Below are positions 9,323-11,731 of a DNA stretch of 11,731 nt, piece after piece (within the stretch, counting starts at the first letter, position 1; each line of letters opens with the position of its first letter). The DNA comes from an uncultured Caulobacterales bacterium (GTDB lineage Bacteria > Pseudomonadota > Alphaproteobacteria > Caulobacterales > Maricaulaceae). The notes below the pieces were generated by a model, which saw nothing but the letters and a program-made list of their open reading frames with translations, was not told the origin of the DNA and made no database searches. The position numbers were made by a program, and so were the translations under genes. The stretch spans positions 1 to 11,731 of the forward strand of contig CALJNJ010000168.1 in the NCBI GenBank assembly GCA_937981945.1. Reading direction: 5' to 3'.

Positions 9323-9589
9323 ATGAATTTGGTCAATGCGTTTCTGATCTATATTTTAGTCTGGTGGGTGACCTTATTTGCCGTTCTTCCCATAGGCGTT
9401 CGCGGACAGGCGGAAGACGATAATATCGTCCCCGGAAGTGAGCCCGGCGCACCGGTTAAGGCTCAAATGAAGAAGAAGATCATATTGACGACGATTATCT
9501 CTCTCGTGCTCTGGGGTTTACTACTGTTGATTATTGAATCGGGTGTTATTGACATTAACAAATTATCACCTGTTCCCACTATTGAATAA
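9323..9589 (+). CDS. DUF1467 family small membrane protein, function unknown
   Basis: An 88-residue protein with two predicted membrane helices, at about residues 5-25 (FLIYILVWWVTLFAVLPIGV) and 52-72 (around LTTIISLVLWGLLLLII). They are joined by an acidic, Gly/Pro-rich loop, with VRGQAEDDNIVPGSEPGAP at about 26-44. The pattern of a WWVTLFAVLPIGVR motif, the loop and a second helix matches the DUF1467 family, found mainly in alphaproteobacteria and often next to proS. There is no catalytic motif, cysteine or signal peptide beyond the first helix. The likely binding site AGAGGA at 9307-9312 lies in the end of mce. The stop is followed by the only sizeable gap in the window. No role is known to me. 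The context (mce upstream, proS and lolC downstream) does not settle one. Confidence 0.85.
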   Translation: MNLVNAFLIYILVWWVTLFAVLPIGVRGQAEDDNIVPGSEPGAPVKAQMKKKIILTTIISLVLWGLLLLIIESGVIDINKLSPVPTIE

Positions 9590-9599
9590 GGGCTCGACT

Positions 9600-9617
9600 T
9601 GGCGTAGCAGAACGCCA
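9600..9617 (+). promoter_or_regulatory. Small hairpin in the gap before proS
   Basis: A perfect 6-base inverted repeat, TGGCGT and ACGCCA, encloses the loop AGCAGA, eleven bases after the DUF1467 stop. It sits in the 64-base gap 9590-9653. No run of T follows, so it is not a standard intrinsic terminator. It could be an RNA-processing or 3'-end-stabilising hairpin, a weak attenuator, or chance. The rest of the gap shows no convincing promoter pair and only a weak purine-rich stretch (AAGAAAG) before the proS ATG. Confidence 0.4.
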
Positions 9618-9653
9618 GACTGATTTGATAATCCACTCAAGAAAGACTGCGTA

Positions 9654-10985
9654 ATGCGCCTGTCGCGATATTTTCTCCCGCTTCTAAAAGAAACACCGGC
9701 CGATGCGACCATCGCGTCCCATAAATACATGCTGCGAGCGGGCATGATGAAACAAAACAGTGCGGGGATTTATTCTTGGCTGCCGCTCGGTTTCAAAGTT
9801 TTGAAGAAGATCGAGCAAATTGTTCGTGAAGAGCAAAACCGCGCCGGGGCCATTGAAATGCTGATGCCAACCATTCAATCGGCGGATTTGTGGAAAGAGA
9901 CCGGCCGCTATGATGCTTACGGCCCTGAAATGCTCCGCATTACGGATCGGCACGATCGCGAAATGTTATTCGGACCGACCAATGAAGATATGATCACGGA
10001 TATTTTCAGGGCCTCCGTGCGATCCTATAAAGATCTGCCGAAAAACCTCTATCATATTCAGTGGAAATTCCGCGACGAAGTCCGCCCCCGGTTTGGGGTC
10101 ATGCGCGGCCGCGAATTTTTGATGAAAGACGCTTATTCTTTTGACATGTCAGCTGAAGAGGCGCGTGTTTCATACAATAAAATGTTTGTGGCCTATCTGA
10201 ATACTTATGCACGGCTTGGCTTAAAAGCCGTCCCAATGAAGGCCGACACCGGACCCATTGGCGGGGATCTGTCCCATGAATTTATCATTCTGGCCGAGAC
10301 CGGCGAGAGTGAAGTTTTCTGCCACGCCGATTTGGTCAATATGCCGGCGCCGGGTGACGTTGACTATGAAACTGATCTTCAGGCCATCGTCGATGAACGT
10401 TTATCATATTATGCGGCCACGGACGAAAAACATGAGCCGGCGGAATTTGCCAAACTCGATAAAGACAAACAATTGTCGGCCCGCGGCATAGAAGTTGGCC
10501 ATATCTTTTATTTCGGTGAAAAATACTCTGCGCCCATGAACGCCAAAGTTATGAACCGCGAGGGAAAAGAAGTCATCGTACATATGGGGTCATACGGCAT
10601 TGGTGTGTCGCGTCTTGTCGGTGGTATCATTGAAGCCAGCCATGACGATGACGGTATTATTTGGCCTAAATCCGTCGCGCCCTTTGGCGCCGGTATCATT
10701 AATTTGAAAGTCGGCGACGAAGAAGCGGATAAAGTTTCCGAAGATTTATATGATCGCTTGGCCAAGGCGGGTGTTGATCCGCTTTATGATGATCGTCCTG
10801 ATCGCGGCGGCGTTAAATTTTCCCGTATGGATTTGATCGGCTTGCCGTTTTCCATAACCGTCGGTCCGAGAGGGCTGAAAGAAGGCATTGTTGAAGTAAA
10901 AAATCGCGCCACGGGTGATCGTCAAAATCTGTCGCCCGACGCGGCCGTTGAATTTATTACCTCGGAATTTGCAGGTTTCGTTTGA
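9654..10985 (+). CDS. proS: Prolyl-tRNA synthetase, short form without the editing insertion
   Basis: This class II synthetase activates proline with ATP and charges tRNA-Pro. The 443 residues start [18 protein letters not shown], typical of bacterial-type ProRS. Motif 1 lies around 65-80 and the proline-binding GPTNED at 107-112. Motif 2 is [20 protein letters not shown] (139-158), followed by DAYSFD. Motif 3 is [17 protein letters not shown] (312-328). An anticodon-binding domain follows from about 345 to the end. Between motifs 2 and 3 there is none of the roughly 180-residue INS domain that hydrolyses Ala-tRNA-Pro in E. coli-type enzymes (about 570 aa), and the gap is closed by a short linker near 215-280. 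This is the normal alphaproteobacterial form, which from known cases relies on a free-standing ProXp-ala editor. The ATG at 9654 has only a weak ribosome-binding site. The stop overlaps the lolC start. Confidence 0.96.
   Translation: MRLSRYFLPLLKETPADATIASHKYMLRAGMMKQNSAGIYSWLPLGFKVLKKIEQIVREEQNRAGAIEMLMPTIQSADLWKETGRYDAYGPEMLRITDRHDREMLFGPTNEDMITDIFRASVRSYKDLPKNLYHIQWKFRDEVRPRFGVMRGREFLMKDAYSFDMSAEEARVSYNKMFVAYLNTYARLGLKAVPMKADTGPIGGDLSHEFIILAETGESEVFCHADLVNMPAPGDVDYETDLQAIVDERLSYYAATDEKHEPAEFAKLDKDKQLSARGIEVGHIFYFGEKYSAPMNAKVMNREGKEVIVHMGSYGIGVSRLVGGIIEASHDDDGIIWPKSVAPFGAGIINLKVGDEEADKVSEDLYDRLAKAGVDPLYDDRPDRGGVKFSRMDLIGLPFSITVGPRGLKEGIVEVKNRATGDRQNLSPDAAVEFITSEFAGFV
10973..10975 (+). promoter_or_regulatory. 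Weak ribosome-binding site for the lolC TTG start
   Basis: AGG lies six bases before TTG 10982, inside the last codons of proS. It is weak alone, but together with the TTGA overlap of start and proS stop it supports this start. Confidence 0.4.
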
Positions 10986-11731
10986 ACGACACAGTTTCCA
11001 TAACGCCCGGCAGTTCGACCGGCCAAAACGCACCGTTCGGGGCTGTGGAACGGAAAATCGCGCGCCGGTATTTAGGCGCGAAAAAGAAAGATGGCGGCGT
11101 CGCGGTCATCGCTTGGATTTCATTTATTTGTATTATGCTGGCCATCTGGGCCATGATTACCATCATGTCCATCATGAACGGGTTTCGGGACAAAGTTCTT
11201 GAACTGACCTTGGGATCTGAAGGGCATATGTATGTGGGCCTTTGGTCGCCTGATGTTGATCCGGTTGAGATCAAAGATTTGGAGCGCAAATTGGCAGCTC
11301 TGCCCGAAGTTGAGACGGCCATAGAATTTTCTCAAAATGTTGCGGGTTTTATGGCCAATGGCCAGCTCCAGCCCGGCCGAATAATTGGGGTGACCCCTGA
11401 GAATTTGGGAAGTTTCAAACTTGTATCGGAAAAAATAACAACCGGAAGCCTGCAAGGATTCGGACAGGGAAAAGGCGCAGCCCATCAAATCATAATGGGG
11501 GATGATTTAGCCATGAGCATGGGGCTGAATGCGGGAGACCGCGTCAGAGTTTTGACCTCTCGCACGCGCGCCAATGCATTTGGCCCGCCCACACCGATTA
11601 CTAAGATTTATACATTAGGGGCCATTTTTGACACCGGGCTTTATCAGACCGATACGACGACCGCTTATATGGATTTGGATCAGTCACAGCTTTTGTTCTC
11701 AGACGGCCAAAAAAGCGGTGAAATTCAAATG
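10982..11731 (+). CDS. lolC: Lipoprotein-releasing system permease, LolC/LolE family (3' end outside window)
   Basis: The LolC/E permeases work with the ATPase LolD to extract lipoproteins from the inner membrane and hand them to LolA. The frame is open for 250 codons to the window edge. It shows a short cytoplasmic lead, [20 protein letters not shown] (18-37), then the first membrane helix at about 40-66 ending [12 protein letters not shown], then the start of the periplasmic MacB-like domain. In that domain [13 protein letters not shown] (170-182), [20 protein letters not shown] (198-217) and TAYMDL (227-232) are family hallmarks. The start is TTG overlapping the proS TGA (TTGA). TGA at 10949-10951 closes the frame upstream. 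The first in-frame ATG lies inside helix 1, and a GTG at 11045 would remove the conserved PF. The three C-terminal helices are outside, so LolC, LolE and hybrid forms cannot be told apart. lolD is expected next. Confidence 0.9.
   Translation, partial: MNDTVSITPGSSTGQNAPFGAVERKIARRYLGAKKKDGGVAVIAWISFICIMLAIWAMITIMSIMNGFRDKVLELTLGSEGHMYVGLWSPDVDPVEIKDLERKLAALPEVETAIEFSQNVAGFMANGQLQPGRIIGVTPENLGSFKLVSEKITTGSLQGFGQGKGAAHQIIMGDDLAMSMGLNAGDRVRVLTSRTRANAFGPPTPITKIYTLGAIFDTGLYQTDTTTAYMDLDQSQLLFSDGQKSGEIQM

Noticed and set aside
9599..9632. Possible promoter before proS (TTGGCG and GATAAT)
   Set aside because: The spacing between the two elements is 22 bases, too long for a standard sigma-70 type promoter, and the upstream half overlaps the hairpin.
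1..11731. Mobile elements, defence systems, CRISPR arrays, phage genes or an undescribed accessory system
   Set aside because: Every stretch is taken by recognisable housekeeping genes with uniform strand, spacing and general base composition. No transposase, integrase, direct repeat array or tRNA was seen.

Overview
This window is an unbroken, single-strand run of chromosomal housekeeping genes that looks alphaproteobacterial. The reasons are: the order nuoJKLMN - birA - coaX - rnj - mce - DUF1467 - proS - lolC; a short (443 aa) prolyl-tRNA synthetase without the editing insertion; a small DUF1467 membrane protein; and RNase J in a genome with an outer-membrane lipoprotein exporter. GC is near 50% by eye, moderate for the class. 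Genus or order cannot be assigned from the sequence alone.

Layout. Positions 1-5720 hold the distal, membrane-arm half of the complex I (NADH:ubiquinone oxidoreductase) operon: the 3' part of nuoJ, then complete nuoK, nuoL, nuoM and nuoN. Positions 5722-7215 hold two cofactor genes: a stand-alone biotin-protein ligase without a repressor domain and a type III pantothenate kinase. Positions 7215-9589 hold ribonuclease J, methylmalonyl-CoA epimerase and an 88-residue two-helix membrane protein of unknown function. Positions 9654-10985 encode prolyl-tRNA synthetase. Positions 10982-11731 hold the 5' part of a LolC/LolE-family lipoprotein-release permease, which starts at TTG and runs off the window end.

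All eleven coding regions are on the + strand. Junctions are very tight: 1-4 base overlaps at nuoJ/nuoK, coaX/rnj and proS/lolC, and a 1 base gap at nuoN/birA. The largest gap is 64 bases, before proS, and holds a small hairpin without a T-run. No stretch of 300 bases lacks a gene. No rRNA, tRNA, insertion sequence, CRISPR array, phage gene, frameshift or pseudogene was seen.

Functionally, the nuo genes build the proton-pumping arm of complex I. BirA activates biotin carboxylases, including propionyl-CoA carboxylase, whose product is the substrate of Mce. CoaX feeds coenzyme A synthesis. RNase J, ProS and LolC serve RNA turnover, translation and envelope biogenesis. The grouping looks like a conserved housekeeping supercluster, not a dedicated new system. 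The least understood element is the DUF1467 protein.
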